A stretch of 32,863 nucleotides of DNA, from NCBI GenBank assembly GCA_903833215.1, contig CAILEM010000103.1, forward strand, positions 1-32,863. The letters are read 5' to 3'. The DNA is from an uncultured Armatimonadota bacterium (lineage in GTDB: Bacteria; Armatimonadota; Fimbriimonadia; Fimbriimonadales; Fimbriimonadaceae). The translations under genes and the position numbers were made by a program. The notes under the pieces were generated by a model. It was not told where the DNA came from, ran no database searches, and was given only the letters and a program-made list of their open reading frames with translations. Of the stretch, positions 23,686-31,071 are shown in pieces (position 1 is the first letter of the stretch; each line of letters opens with the position of its first letter).

Positions 23686-24714
23686 CTACTCGAATGTAAA
23701 GACGACTTTCCCCGCCTTGCCTTTCTTCATCAGCTCCATCGCATTTTGGAACTCGGTGTAGTGCATTTCGTGGGTGATCACCGGCATCAAATTCAGCTTT
23801 CCGCTCTTAAGCAGTCCCGTCATTTGATCCCACGTTTCCCAGAGGTTGCGGCCGACGATGCCCTGAACGTCGATGCCCTTGAAGATCACGGCATTCATGT
23901 CGAGCGTTTGCATCGGGTTTCCGTAAACGCCAAGCAGACTGATTCGACCACCAGGTCGCGTGCATTGCACCGCAAGTTCGAGGGAAGAGGGATGACCAGA
24001 CATCTCCAGCGTTGCGTCGACTCCTCCTGGTGCTTCTTTCGCGATGATTTCGCTGAGATTGCCGTCGTTTGGCGAGAGGATGACATCGGCACCTACTTTC
24101 TCGGCAAGTTCGATGCGATAGGGGCTCACTTCGGTGACGATAACTTTCGCTGCGCCCGCAGCTTTGCATACGCTGACGGCGAAGAGGCCGATGGGGCCCA
24201 TGCCGGTGATCAGTACGGTTTGTCCGGCAAGGGGACCCGCCATAGCGGTATGCACTGCGTTTCCAAGTGCGTCTTGGAAACAAGCGATCTCCTTGGGAAT
24301 CGAGCGGTCGGTGAGTCGAGCGTTTTGAGCGGGAATCGACACATGCGATGCAAAGCCGCCATCCACGTCGACGCCGAGAATTTTGGTGTTGACGCAAACA
24401 TGGCCTTGTCCATGAAGGCATTGTTTGCAGTGTCCGCAGATGATGTGGGATTCGCTAGAAACGAAATCGCCAACTGCTCGGTCGGTGACGCCCGCACCAA
24501 TCGCCTCAATCGTTCCGCAGAATTCGTGGCCGATAATGCGAGGCGGATGAATTCTGGACGCGGCCCACTGGTCCCAGGTGTAGATATGCAGGTCGGTACC
24601 GCAGACGGATGCCGCTTCAAGACGAATTTTAACTTCGCCGCGTCCTACCTCCGGTTCGTCAACGTCGACGATTTCAACACCAGGTTCGGGTCGCACTTTG
24701 GCGATGGCTTTCAC
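23686..24714 (-). CDS. tdh: L-threonine 3-dehydrogenase (zinc, MDR family)
   Basis: The enzyme oxidises L-threonine to 2-amino-3-ketobutyrate with NAD+, the first step of threonine breakdown to glycine. From GTG 24714 it has 342 residues, close to the 341 of E. coli Tdh, and the catalytic zinc ligands fall at the same positions: Cys38 (SVCGTD), His63 and Glu64 (GHEF). The structural zinc site is Cys93, Cys96, Cys99 and Cys107. The Rossmann loop GMGPIG follows near 168, and the family blocks FQDALGNAVHTAM, VIFKGIDVQGIVGRNLWETW and PVITHEMHYTEFQNAM are present. A longer frame to 24807 adds 31 unrelated residues; TACCTT 7 nt before GTG 24714 supports the shorter one. No kbl gene lies beside it. 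Other polyol dehydrogenases are possible but less likely. Confidence 0.9.
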   Translation of the reverse strand: MKAIAKVRPEPGVEIVDVDEPEVGRGEVKIRLEAASVCGTDLHIYTWDQWAASRIHPPRIIGHEFCGTIEAIGAGVTDRAVGDFVSSESHIICGHCKQCLHGQGHVCVNTKILGVDVDGGFASHVSIPAQNARLTDRSIPKEIACFQDALGNAVHTAMAGPLAGQTVLITGMGPIGLFAVSVCKAAGAAKVIVTEVSPYRIELAEKVGADVILSPNDGNLSEIIAKEAPGGVDATLEMSGHPSSLELAVQCTRPGGRISLLGVYGNPMQTLDMNAVIFKGIDVQGIVGRNLWETWDQMTGLLKSGKLNLMPVITHEMHYTEFQNAMELMKKGKAGKVVFTFE

Positions 24715-24721
24715 GTTTTGG

Positions 24722-24727
24722 AAGGTA
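24722..24727 (-). promoter_or_regulatory. Candidate -10 box (TACCTT) for tdh
   Basis: TACCTT on the minus strand ends 7 nt before GTG 24714, the start expected from the family N-terminus. No ribosome site is present. Confidence 0.4.
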
Positions 24728-25240
24728 CCCGCGCAACGTCGTTTGATGCACGACTGTCTGGGATGGCCGGCGAATCTAGGAGTGATTTGCCAGGAGTACA
24801 TTGGCAAAAGCTGTTCGGAGCCTCGCTGATATCTTAATCCACCTACACGGTCGATGAGGAATTACGGCTTGTCACCTGCGGCTCAAGATTTCTCATGGCC
24901 CTTAGGGCACAAGCTGTCTCTGGTGTGTGAATGGAGTTCTTTAGTTCAAGAACACTTCGGATAATTTGACGTGATCGTTTGCTTGGCCATGCGAGTGCCA
25001 AGCTGCAACTCTATTCACAAGGCATTCGATTCAAAAAGCGAGCATTAGGAACGTTTCTTTAGGATGTGTTGTTAGGTAATTGTACTGTTGTCTTGTTTTT
25101 TGATGAAATGACTACAATTCGGAGAACCACGTCTTCGAGGGAGATCGCTGCTCGCTCAACTATGAGGATGCTCACATGCAGCGACGGCGGGAACCTATCC
25201 GAACTCAATCGACACCAACCCCACTCGATGGTCCAGTGCA
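24728..25240. other. Long gap upstream of tdh and the prepilin-like gene
   Basis: No gene is supported here. GCTTGGC (24981-24987) and GCCAAGC (24997-25003) form a 7-bp hairpin with a 9-nt loop. The bases from about 25030 to 25120 are AT-rich, and TACAAT at 25113-25118 is a possible -10 box for the plus-strand gene, 120 nt before its ATG, which would give an untranslated leader. A frame from 25066 to 25248 has no family likeness or start signal. Confidence 0.4.
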
Positions 25241-25867
25241 ATGTCTAAACGATCTCGATTCGGTTACTTCGTGCTTGTACGAACCGTTGCGTTTACGCTG
25301 ACGGAGTTACTGGCCGTGATCGGGATCGTTGCCCTACTTGCCGCCATCTTTCTACCCGTATTAGGTCGCGCGCGTCGAGCCGCACATCGCACCACGGCCG
25401 TGAGTGAAATGAAGCAGTGTGCCTCATGGCTCGTCCTCTATGAGCAAGACAATGAGAATGACCTGCCGAGCCGAGAAACGGCTGCAAGCTCATTGGGATC
25501 TGCGATCACCTGTGATCCTGGCGATACATGGCGATCTTCATGTTCCATCGATTGGGGCGTACCACTGGTGGGGTCGTTTGGGTACGTGGGCGCGTTGCCT
25601 TCGGTTGGTCCCCGCATTGTTCAGATCAACCCTCAGGCACCGCTCCTTATTGATCTCTTTTATGCCGATCCTGCAATCTCCCCTTTTCGTGGTTTCGGCG
25701 GTGAAACCGGTCGACCTGATGAATATCTCTATATGCCCAGCCTCGTCCTGACGGCCCGTCAGGACACGTCAGTAAAGGTAGGTCGCCCAACGCTAGTTGA
25801 GCAGCCACGCACGGCCGTAAGCTGGCTGAATCTGTTCGTGGATATGAGTAATGATTCCGGAACCTAA
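25241..25867 (+). CDS. Prepilin-like (type II secretion/type IV pilin N-terminus) protein
   Basis: The 208-aa product has the class III signal of pseudopilins: a short basic leader (MSKRSRFGYFVLVRTVA), then FTLTELLAVIGIVALLAAIF with the Glu at +5, a hydrophobic helix, and the basic ending LGRARRAAHRTT. The residue before the expected cut is Ala, not the usual Gly. The following MKQCASWLVLYEQDNENDLP (60-79) matches the soluble part of prepilin-like proteins found in large families in Armatimonadota and Planctomycetota. The rest is a small globular domain of unknown binding partner. It would be anchored in the inner membrane or assembled into a pseudopilus. A membrane protein gene follows, its ribosome site overlapping this stop codon. 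Confidence 0.82.
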   Translation: MSKRSRFGYFVLVRTVAFTLTELLAVIGIVALLAAIFLPVLGRARRAAHRTTAVSEMKQCASWLVLYEQDNENDLPSRETAASSLGSAITCDPGDTWRSSCSIDWGVPLVGSFGYVGALPSVGPRIVQINPQAPLLIDLFYADPAISPFRGFGGETGRPDEYLYMPSLVLTARQDTSVKVGRPTLVEQPRTAVSWLNLFVDMSNDSGT

Positions 25868-25882
25868 AGGAGCACATCACCT

Positions 25883-26305
25883 TTGAATACCATTGAAAAT
25901 CGTCAAACCTTCGGACAACTGCTCAACCGCCTATCGCCGGCAGGAGCCCGTGCCACAATGCTCCTGCTCTCTGCGGTTGGAGCCTATTATGGAACGACAC
26001 TCATCTCGGTGCTTCTTGGTGGATCCTATACCGTTCTCACTGATCCGGCGCTGCTCTTGATGTGGGCACTGATCCTTATTCCCGTCAATCTTGTCGGATT
26101 CGCGCTGAGAAGGGTAGCCATTACGAACGGGTTAGTTGCCATTTTGTTGGTAAGTTGGATGGTTTATATTGCGCTACATGGTACGGGACCGGCTTTTACG
26201 TGGCTCAGGCAGATCCTTGCTTATGGTCTGTTGCCAACGCTTAACGGGATATGCTTTGTTGGACTAGAGAAAAGCTACAGGACTGCATCACGCGCTCAAG
26301 CTTGA
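25883..26305 (+). CDS. Small multi-pass membrane protein of unknown function
   Basis: This 140-aa protein has about four hydrophobic helices (near residues 25-47, 56-72, 80-98 and 108-128), so it is an inner-membrane protein; I do not recognise a family. The start is TTG 25883, supported by AAAGGAG (25866-25872) 10 nt upstream, which overlaps the stop of the prepilin-like gene. The two are therefore probably cotranscribed. Its last 10 nt overlap the end of the convergent WD40-fragment gene. Confidence 0.7.
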   Translation: MNTIENRQTFGQLLNRLSPAGARATMLLLSAVGAYYGTTLISVLLGGSYTVLTDPALLLMWALILIPVNLVGFALRRVAITNGLVAILLVSWMVYIALHGTGPAFTWLRQILAYGLLPTLNGICFVGLEKSYRTASRAQA

Positions 26306-26646
26306 AATGAGCTGACTCGATTATCGTTTGGCTCAGCCCATGAACCGGTAAGGATGTGTTTGCTATCTGGACTGAATTTGACAAACATGACGGGGTCATT
26401 GTGCCCAAGTATGGTGCGTACCACCCTGCCGGTGCGCACATCCCATGTGTAGATATTGGAGCCGATATGTCCACGAATAAGGTCGCCTGAAAGTGCCCAA
26501 TCAACCTTGTCTTTACTCGCCGGTAGCGTTCCCCGGGTGCCTAGCGTGTACACATCTTTGTCAAAAAGCTGAGCTTGATGAATCACTGGCCAAAACAGAC
26601 TCAGACAAAGAAGCAGCGGTGGACGTAATGTTGAAAAGCCTGTCAT
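26296..26646 (-). CDS. Short exported protein with a single WD40-type repeat (probably truncated)
   Basis: The 116-aa product has a signal peptide (LRPPLLLCLSLFWPVIHQAQ) and then one clear WD40-like blade: DLIRGHIGSNIYTWDVRTGR, VVRTILGHNDPVMFVKFS and PDSKHILTGS. A functional propeller needs six to eight blades, so it looks like the first part of a larger WD40 protein cut short, and the end overlaps the convergent gene. No start signal is obvious. It may be a pseudogene or a small surviving fragment. Confidence 0.45.
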   Translation of the reverse strand: MTGFSTLRPPLLLCLSLFWPVIHQAQLFDKDVYTLGTRGTLPASKDKVDWALSGDLIRGHIGSNIYTWDVRTGRVVRTILGHNDPVMFVKFSPDSKHILTGSWAEPNDNRVSSFQA

Positions 26647-26697
26647 ATTGAATATCTGCGAAGTAAGATTATCTAGACCGGTTAGTAAAGGTAATAA

Positions 26698-26711
26698 CTT
26701 GAACGTTCAAG
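26698..26711. promoter_or_regulatory. 14-bp perfect palindrome, operator-like
   Basis: CTTGAACGTTCAAG is a perfect palindrome 11 nt before ATG 26722. The size and symmetry suit a dimeric regulator, for example a toxin-antitoxin-type or LexA/XRE-type repressor; no other copy was seen. Confidence 0.4.
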
Positions 26712-26721
26712 CGACCTCTAC

Positions 26722-26868
26722 ATGTCACCTGATTACTTCGGTTCCAAGGCTGCCGAAGGTGCTGCAGACTTCGGCATCGTCAAAGGATACGGTGCTGGCG
26801 GGCAGAATCTGGGTTTACCTTCGGGCGTGGATCATTGGACGCCATACACTGAGCGGATACCACAATGA
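26722..26868 (+). CDS. 48-aa ORF coupled to the following gene; resembles the tail of a larger secreted/tip protein
   Basis: This small frame encodes MSPDYFGSKAAEGAADFGIV, then a Gly-rich part (KGYGAGGQNLGLPSGVD) and HWTPYTERIPQ. Its TGA overlaps the ATG of the next gene as ATGA, which argues it is translated. The frame is closed 5' by a TAA at 26695-26697. The composition resembles the C-terminal end of an RHS or other polymorphic toxin tip, but no core lies upstream. It may be a genuine small protein or the surviving end of a lost gene. No good ribosome site precedes it. Confidence 0.4.
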   Translation: MSPDYFGSKAAEGAADFGIVKGYGAGGQNLGLPSGVDHWTPYTERIPQ

Positions 26869-27488
26869 AAACATTCCTGCTCGAAAGTGATCCGTATATC
26901 GCCAAGGATCTTGACGGGCCACCCATCGAGGACCTTAAGGGCGTTGCGGCAGAAACCAAAATCCGCACTCGGGTAGAAGCGGACCGAACAGTTGGATTGC
27001 GAATCATTAGTGAAGATAATTACCGCGAACCGATGGGTAGCTGGATCGTCAACTACATTGACTTCTGGCTGAGCTTGTTTCCGGACACGCCTCGGGTGCT
27101 GGTTCGTACGATCGGTTGGCCGAAGCTTTGGGATGCGGGTTATCCAAAGCGGGTACGGGCGATCTTTGATGCAATCGATCACGAGCGGTTATGCCAGACC
27201 ATCGGGACCCAACCCGATGCCGCCGTTTGGTGGGTTGAGGTTATGGACCACCCTCAACAGCTCGGGGGCGACACGATGATGCGTTACGCTGCTTTCTCGT
27301 ACTACGGCTGGGGATGGGCCCCGATCTTCGTTGGCTCAAGAGAGTATATCGACCATGTCATAGCGCGATACGTGGAGCACTTCCCGTTCTCGAATACCGA
27401 AACGCGGCAGGCAGGTTCTCAAGGTCTGGAAAATGTCGTAAAAGAACTTGATTACAACAATTGGGCCGCATGGAAGAAGGCTACATGA
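26865..27488 (+). CDS. Unknown cytoplasmic protein, possible immunity-type gene
   Basis: The 207-aa protein has no signal peptide or membrane helix and no family I recognise. It is rich in aromatic residues, for example AAFSYYGWGWAPIFVG and DYNNWAAWKKAT, and has a helical middle (AGYPKRVRAIFDAIDHERLC). It overlaps the preceding 48-aa ORF by ATGA and stands alone otherwise. If that ORF is a toxin-tip remnant, this position is where an immunity protein would be; that is inference from layout only. It converges with the XRE/HigBA genes. Confidence 0.6.
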   Translation: MKTFLLESDPYIAKDLDGPPIEDLKGVAAETKIRTRVEADRTVGLRIISEDNYREPMGSWIVNYIDFWLSLFPDTPRVLVRTIGWPKLWDAGYPKRVRAIFDAIDHERLCQTIGTQPDAAVWWVEVMDHPQQLGGDTMMRYAAFSYYGWGWAPIFVGSREYIDHVIARYVEHFPFSNTETRQAGSQGLENVVKELDYNNWAAWKKAT

Positions 27489-27518
27489 GGTCTTGCAGTA
27501 ACATTCAGTCGCGTACCA

Positions 27519-27944
27519 CTATAAGTAGGCGACACTCATCGCTCCTTCTCGCTTGGGCGGCACTGTTGGTCTGTGCACGACGATTTCTACATCAGAGCCA
27601 AGATGCAGCAAGTACTTCATGAGGCTGTCCGTCGCGAACTCTGTCAAGCGGCCATGAATCAGCTTGGAAACCCGTGGCTGGTCAATGCCCATGACCTTGG
27701 CTGCTTGCGCTTGGGTTAGCTTGCGTTCCTTGATGACGTCTTTGATTGCCACCGCTAATTTTGCTTTCGCGAGCATTTCTTCCGCGACTTCAAATCCTAG
27801 ATCGGCGAAGACGTTGCCGCTGCCATAGGTAACTTTAGGTTCGTTTACTTCTTCTGTTGAGCTAACCACTGTTTTGCTTAGGAAGGGACCAAATGATCCT
27901 ATCCATATCGTTAGATGTTCGAATAGGTCGCCAACCTCCTCCAT
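27519..27944 (-). CDS. XRE-family antitoxin-like helix-turn-helix protein without its own toxin
   Basis: From about residue 33 the product has the typical antitoxin form: KVTYGSGNVFADLGFEVAEE, then the XRE helix-turn-helix LTQAQAAKVMGIDQPRVSKL (about 76-95) and TDSLMKYLLHLGSDVEIVVH. This type is normally encoded just after a RelE/Gp49-like toxin. Here the gene upstream is HigA, and no cognate toxin is seen. The first 30 residues (MEEVGDLFEHLTIWIGSFGP) are unusual for the family, so translation may start later, at GTG 27869 or beyond. It lies 20 nt after higA and is likely in the same operon. Confidence 0.8.
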   Translation of the reverse strand: MEEVGDLFEHLTIWIGSFGPFLSKTVVSSTEEVNEPKVTYGSGNVFADLGFEVAEEMLAKAKLAVAIKDVIKERKLTQAQAAKVMGIDQPRVSKLIHGRLTEFATDSLMKYLLHLGSDVEIVVHRPTVPPKREGAMSVAYL

Positions 27945-27964
27945 TCGGGAATATGTGGGGAAGA

Positions 27965-28357
27965 TTAGTTCGACTGGGCCAGAGACCTTTTGGTGGGCTG
28001 GATCAAGCTCTCAAGGGGAATGCCTAATCCTTCGTGCAGGCGCCGAATCATGCTCAGACTGAGTTGACGTCTGCCTGCCAAAACATCTGACACGCGAGGT
28101 TGTGGTCCGATGAAAGGAATCAGATCCTTATCCTTCAGGCCAGCTTCGTCCAGGGCGTATCGAATCGCGTCGATGGGGCCTAATACTTCGATCGGATAAT
28201 GCTCATTTTCATAAGCTACGATCAGTGTGCCAAGTACGTCTAGCTCGGCACCTTCCGGCGTGCCTCTTTTGGCACCGATAATTTGCTCGACGCGGCACAG
28301 CGCGGCAGCAAGATCCTCGTCGTTTTCGATGGGTCGTACTGTTATTGGGTGGCTCAT
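27965..28357 (-). CDS. higA: HigA family antitoxin
   Basis: This 130-aa antitoxin binds and silences HigB and usually represses its own operon. An acidic N-terminal half (TVRPIENDEDLAAALCRVEQ, LGTLIVAYENEHYPIE) is followed by the XRE DNA-binding domain: DLIPFIGPQPRVSDVLAGRR and LSMIRRLHEGLGIPLESLIQ, which match HigA closely. The ATG overlaps the TGA of the toxin gene (ATGA), giving the toxin-first order typical of higBA. Confidence 0.92.
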   Translation of the reverse strand: MSHPITVRPIENDEDLAAALCRVEQIIGAKRGTPEGAELDVLGTLIVAYENEHYPIEVLGPIDAIRYALDEAGLKDKDLIPFIGPQPRVSDVLAGRRQLSLSMIRRLHEGLGIPLESLIQPTKRSLAQSN

Positions 28358-28656
28358 AAATTCTCTATGTCTCTCCGCGTTAGCCGGCTGTAATCTGCAT
28401 GGGTGCCGATGAACTTCACGAGCACCTGTCTATATTCGTAATTTACGTATGCAATCAGGCGGTATTCGTTTCGGCTGATGTTGAAAATGACCTTCTCACC
28501 GACGGTGTCTGCAGACCGAAAAGTTGCTCGAAGCTCACCGAAGTTGTTCCACTCCGCTTTCAAGGTCTTGCAGTACCAACCTCTTAATCCGAGTTCGGCT
28601 TCCGGATGACCAGACTCCCAGAATTCTCGCAAGGTTTTCAGCGAGAATGTTCGCAC
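28354..28656 (-). CDS. higB: HigB family toxin (RelE/ParE fold mRNA interferase)
   Basis: HigB cuts mRNA on the ribosome, blocking translation under stress. The 100-aa product has the family layout: LREFWESGHPEAELGLRGWY, a middle FRSADTVGEKVIFNISRNEY, the strand RLIAYVNYEYRQVLVKFIGT, and HADYSRL with the conserved His and Tyr near the C-terminus. It starts with GTG, with TAAAAT ending 6 nt upstream and no ribosome site, and overlaps higA by 4 nt. A leaderless GTG start would keep toxin output low. Confidence 0.92.
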   Translation of the reverse strand: MRTFSLKTLREFWESGHPEAELGLRGWYCKTLKAEWNNFGELRATFRSADTVGEKVIFNISRNEYRLIAYVNYEYRQVLVKFIGTHADYSRLTRRDIENL

Positions 28657-28662
28657 AGGTAG

Positions 28663-28668
28663 ATTTTA
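28663..28668 (-). promoter_or_regulatory. Candidate -10 box (TAAAAT) for the higBA operon
   Basis: TAAAAT on the minus strand ends exactly 6 nt before GTG 28656, the same hexamer and spacing as the KOW-like/yajQ operon. HigA would be expected to bind near it. Confidence 0.55.
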
Positions 28669-28857
28669 CTCTTTAGATCACCAAAATGGGGATGTCTTGC
28701 TAACTGACTCTATCGATTTCCAGAGCGTTCGATAACCTCGTGGGGGAACGGAGGTGTCTTCTAGCCAAAAGAGGCAGCTAAATCTTCAGGATCTGGCCCA
28801 AACTTGAACCCTCAGCCATCTTAGAAACTTGGGGACTGAATGCCAATTCCCCGAGGC

Positions 28858-28866
28858 TGATAGGGT
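28858..28866 (+). promoter_or_regulatory. Possible extended -10 (TGaTAGGGT) for the S9 peptidase
   Basis: TGATAGGGT ends 14 nt before ATG 28881, which would give a leader of about 7 nt. No ribosome site is seen. Weaker than the other TANNNT cases. Confidence 0.3.
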
Positions 28867-28880
28867 AAAAGCCTGCACGT

Positions 28881-31064
28881 ATGCTCCTGAAGAGAATTTT
28901 CGTTCCGCTGGCACTTGTGCTGGCTGCGGCTGGCTTCGGCCAACAACTGCCCAAGGCAGATATATCGATCGAACGGCTCAGCCAATATCCGATCCTGAAT
29001 GGTCGCAGCCCTTCGGCTCCCCACATGTCTCCCGATGGATCGAAGATTGTTTTCGGCTGGAACCAGACGGGCACCCGCAAGCTGGACCTCTGGGTGATGG
29101 ACTATCCAGATGGGGCGAAGAAGCGAATCGTGGACTCGAGCAAGATTGAAGATCTGCCGCGCCAGGACGACACTCGGACCGAGCAAGAGAAGAAGGAAGC
29201 CACGCTCTATGACGGTGGAATCGGGGGTGCTCAGTGGTCGCCAGACAGCAAAGAGATCCTATTCCAATACAAGGGAAGGACGTTCCTTGCCAAGCCCGAT
29301 GGCTCCGACCTGCATCCGATCGTCGATGGACAAGCCGCGATGGCCGCGCCACAGTTTTCACCCGACGGGAAATATCTCTCCTATTCCAACGGCCAAAACC
29401 TGTTCCGCTACGATCGAAAGACCGGTGCGGTAAAGCAGCTTACGTTTATTTCCAAAGGCGGCACATCGATTGATGGTCATGAGTGGTCACCCGACAGCAA
29501 GTCGATCCTTGTGAACTGGTCGGACAGCACCAAGACCGGTCACCACGTGATCATGGACTTCAGCAAGGATCGCGCCGCCGTCGTAAACATCCAGCGCGAA
29601 TGGAACGGCGACCTCGACATCGACCAGCAGGTCGGCCTCATCTCAGCCGACGGCGGAATCATCAAGTTCGTCCCAGGCTTGCCGCGGTACATGTGGACGC
29701 TCTCAACCGAATGGGCGCCCGACTCTTCAGCGGTTGCCATCGGATGGATCAAAGACGACTTTCAGGCCTACACGATCACCAAGATCAATCCCAAGGACGC
29801 CAGTAAGGTCGATATCTACACCGAGAAAGCGCCCAAGAACTATATTCCTGACTGGCGACCGCTGGTGTGGACGCGCGACAGCAAACACATCCTCTTTGGC
29901 ACCGATATTATCGACAGCAAGTTCACTTGGCGCTCGATCATGAAGGTCGATCCGGACGGAAAGAACCTCACCAAATTCTTCGCCGAGAAATTCGATGTTG
30001 CTGCGCTTGGCCGCCCCAAGAATAGCGATCGAATCTTCCTTGGAACGCTTGCCCACAGTCCGCTCAAGAGTGAAATCATGATCGTCGAGCCAGACGGCAA
30101 GCGAACCGAGCACATCGTGAAGCCGGACGGCATGTCGACGCCTAAGGAGTTCGATGCCCTCTCGCTTCCGCTCTACAGCGACGACGGCAAAAAGGTCGCC
30201 ACGATGGCCAGTGACAGAACGATCAACCCTGAGCTTTATTCGGTTGAGCCACAGATTCATCGACTCACCAAGAGCCAACTCCCTCAGTTCGGCGAGATCA
30301 AGTGGGCAGATTTCCGAGAAGTCACTTTCCCAGGACCCGAAGGGGCAACGATCCATGGCCTCCTGATCACCAAGCCAGGGCTCGACCTCACCCTGAAGCA
30401 TCCGGCGCTGGTCAGCAATATGTACGCCAACTCCGGCAAGGCCGCTTGGGGCGGTTACTTCGAGAACTACGCGGCAATGAACCTCGACATGGTTGTCCTC
30501 TGTGTCGACTTCAGAGCGAGCTGGGGATACGGCGGCGAGTTCAACAGTGGCTACTACCGGAAGATGGGCCTCGTCGATGCCGACGAAGCAGTTGCGGCTA
30601 AGAACTACCTGGCATCTCTGAACTACGTCCGAGGGGATCGAGTTGGACTCTGGGGCTGGAGCTACGGCGGGTATCTGACCTGCATGACGATGCTCACCAA
30701 GCCAGGTGTGTTCTACGCCGGTTGCGCCGTCGCGCCAGTGACGGATTGGAAATCTTATAACGAGTGGTACACGCGCCGACGTTTGGGACTCGCGAAAGAT
30801 GATCCCAAGATCTTCGAGCAGACATCTCCGATCACTTACGCAAATGGTCTGCAGGACAACCTTTTGCTCGTCCACGGCATCATGGATGATAACGTGCTGT
30901 TCCAAGACACCGCTCGCTTGATGCAGCGGTTGATCGAGAATGGGAAGTACTTCGACGAGATGACCTATCCGCGCGATGATCACAGCATCGGAAAGGAAAC
31001 AAGTCGGCCCCACGTGATGGGTCGAATCCTTCGATACCTGTACAACGAACTTAGTAAGCCTTAG
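28881..31064 (+). CDS. Exported S9 family prolyl oligopeptidase / dipeptidyl-peptidase IV-like
   Basis: The 727-aa serine peptidase has a signal peptide (MLLKRIFVPLALVLAAAGFG) and is probably periplasmic. Residues 25-480 form a beta-propeller with repeated PDG/PDS..I.F blades (SPDGSKIVFGWNQ, SPDSKEILFQYKG, SPDGKYLSYSNGQ). The alpha/beta hydrolase domain follows with the triad Ser594 (GWSYGG), Asp669 (HGIMDDNV) and His701 (DDHSIG). The order and spacing match DPP IV-like enzymes, which remove dipeptides after Pro or Ala from peptide N-termini; the exact specificity is not shown. It is not obviously in an operon. A hairpin 49 nt past the stop may end its transcript. Confidence 0.93.
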   Translation: MLLKRIFVPLALVLAAAGFGQQLPKADISIERLSQYPILNGRSPSAPHMSPDGSKIVFGWNQTGTRKLDLWVMDYPDGAKKRIVDSSKIEDLPRQDDTRTEQEKKEATLYDGGIGGAQWSPDSKEILFQYKGRTFLAKPDGSDLHPIVDGQAAMAAPQFSPDGKYLSYSNGQNLFRYDRKTGAVKQLTFISKGGTSIDGHEWSPDSKSILVNWSDSTKTGHHVIMDFSKDRAAVVNIQREWNGDLDIDQQVGLISADGGIIKFVPGLPRYMWTLSTEWAPDSSAVAIGWIKDDFQAYTITKINPKDASKVDIYTEKAPKNYIPDWRPLVWTRDSKHILFGTDIIDSKFTWRSIMKVDPDGKNLTKFFAEKFDVAALGRPKNSDRIFLGTLAHSPLKSEIMIVEPDGKRTEHIVKPDGMSTPKEFDALSLPLYSDDGKKVATMASDRTINPELYSVEPQIHRLTKSQLPQFGEIKWADFREVTFPGPEGATIHGLLITKPGLDLTLKHPALVSNMYANSGKAAWGGYFENYAAMNLDMVVLCVDFRASWGYGGEFNSGYYRKMGLVDADEAVAAKNYLASLNYVRGDRVGLWGWSYGGYLTCMTMLTKPGVFYAGCAVAPVTDWKSYNEWYTRRRLGLAKDDPKIFEQTSPITYANGLQDNLLLVHGIMDDNVLFQDTARLMQRLIENGKYFDEMTYPRDDHSIGKETSRPHVMGRILRYLYNELSKP

Positions 31065-31071
31065 GGGCGGG

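Noticed and set aside
23746-24837. 363-codon open frame on the plus strand
   Set aside because: Antisense to tdh, whose zinc ligands and length are clear.
25066-25248. 60-codon frame before the prepilin-like gene
   Set aside because: No ribosome site, no domain, and it overlaps the start of the supported gene in another frame.
26648-26890. 80-codon plus-strand frame across the 26722 region
   Set aside because: The alternative frame that ends in ATGA coupling with 26865 is better supported; this one has no start signal and a random-looking product.
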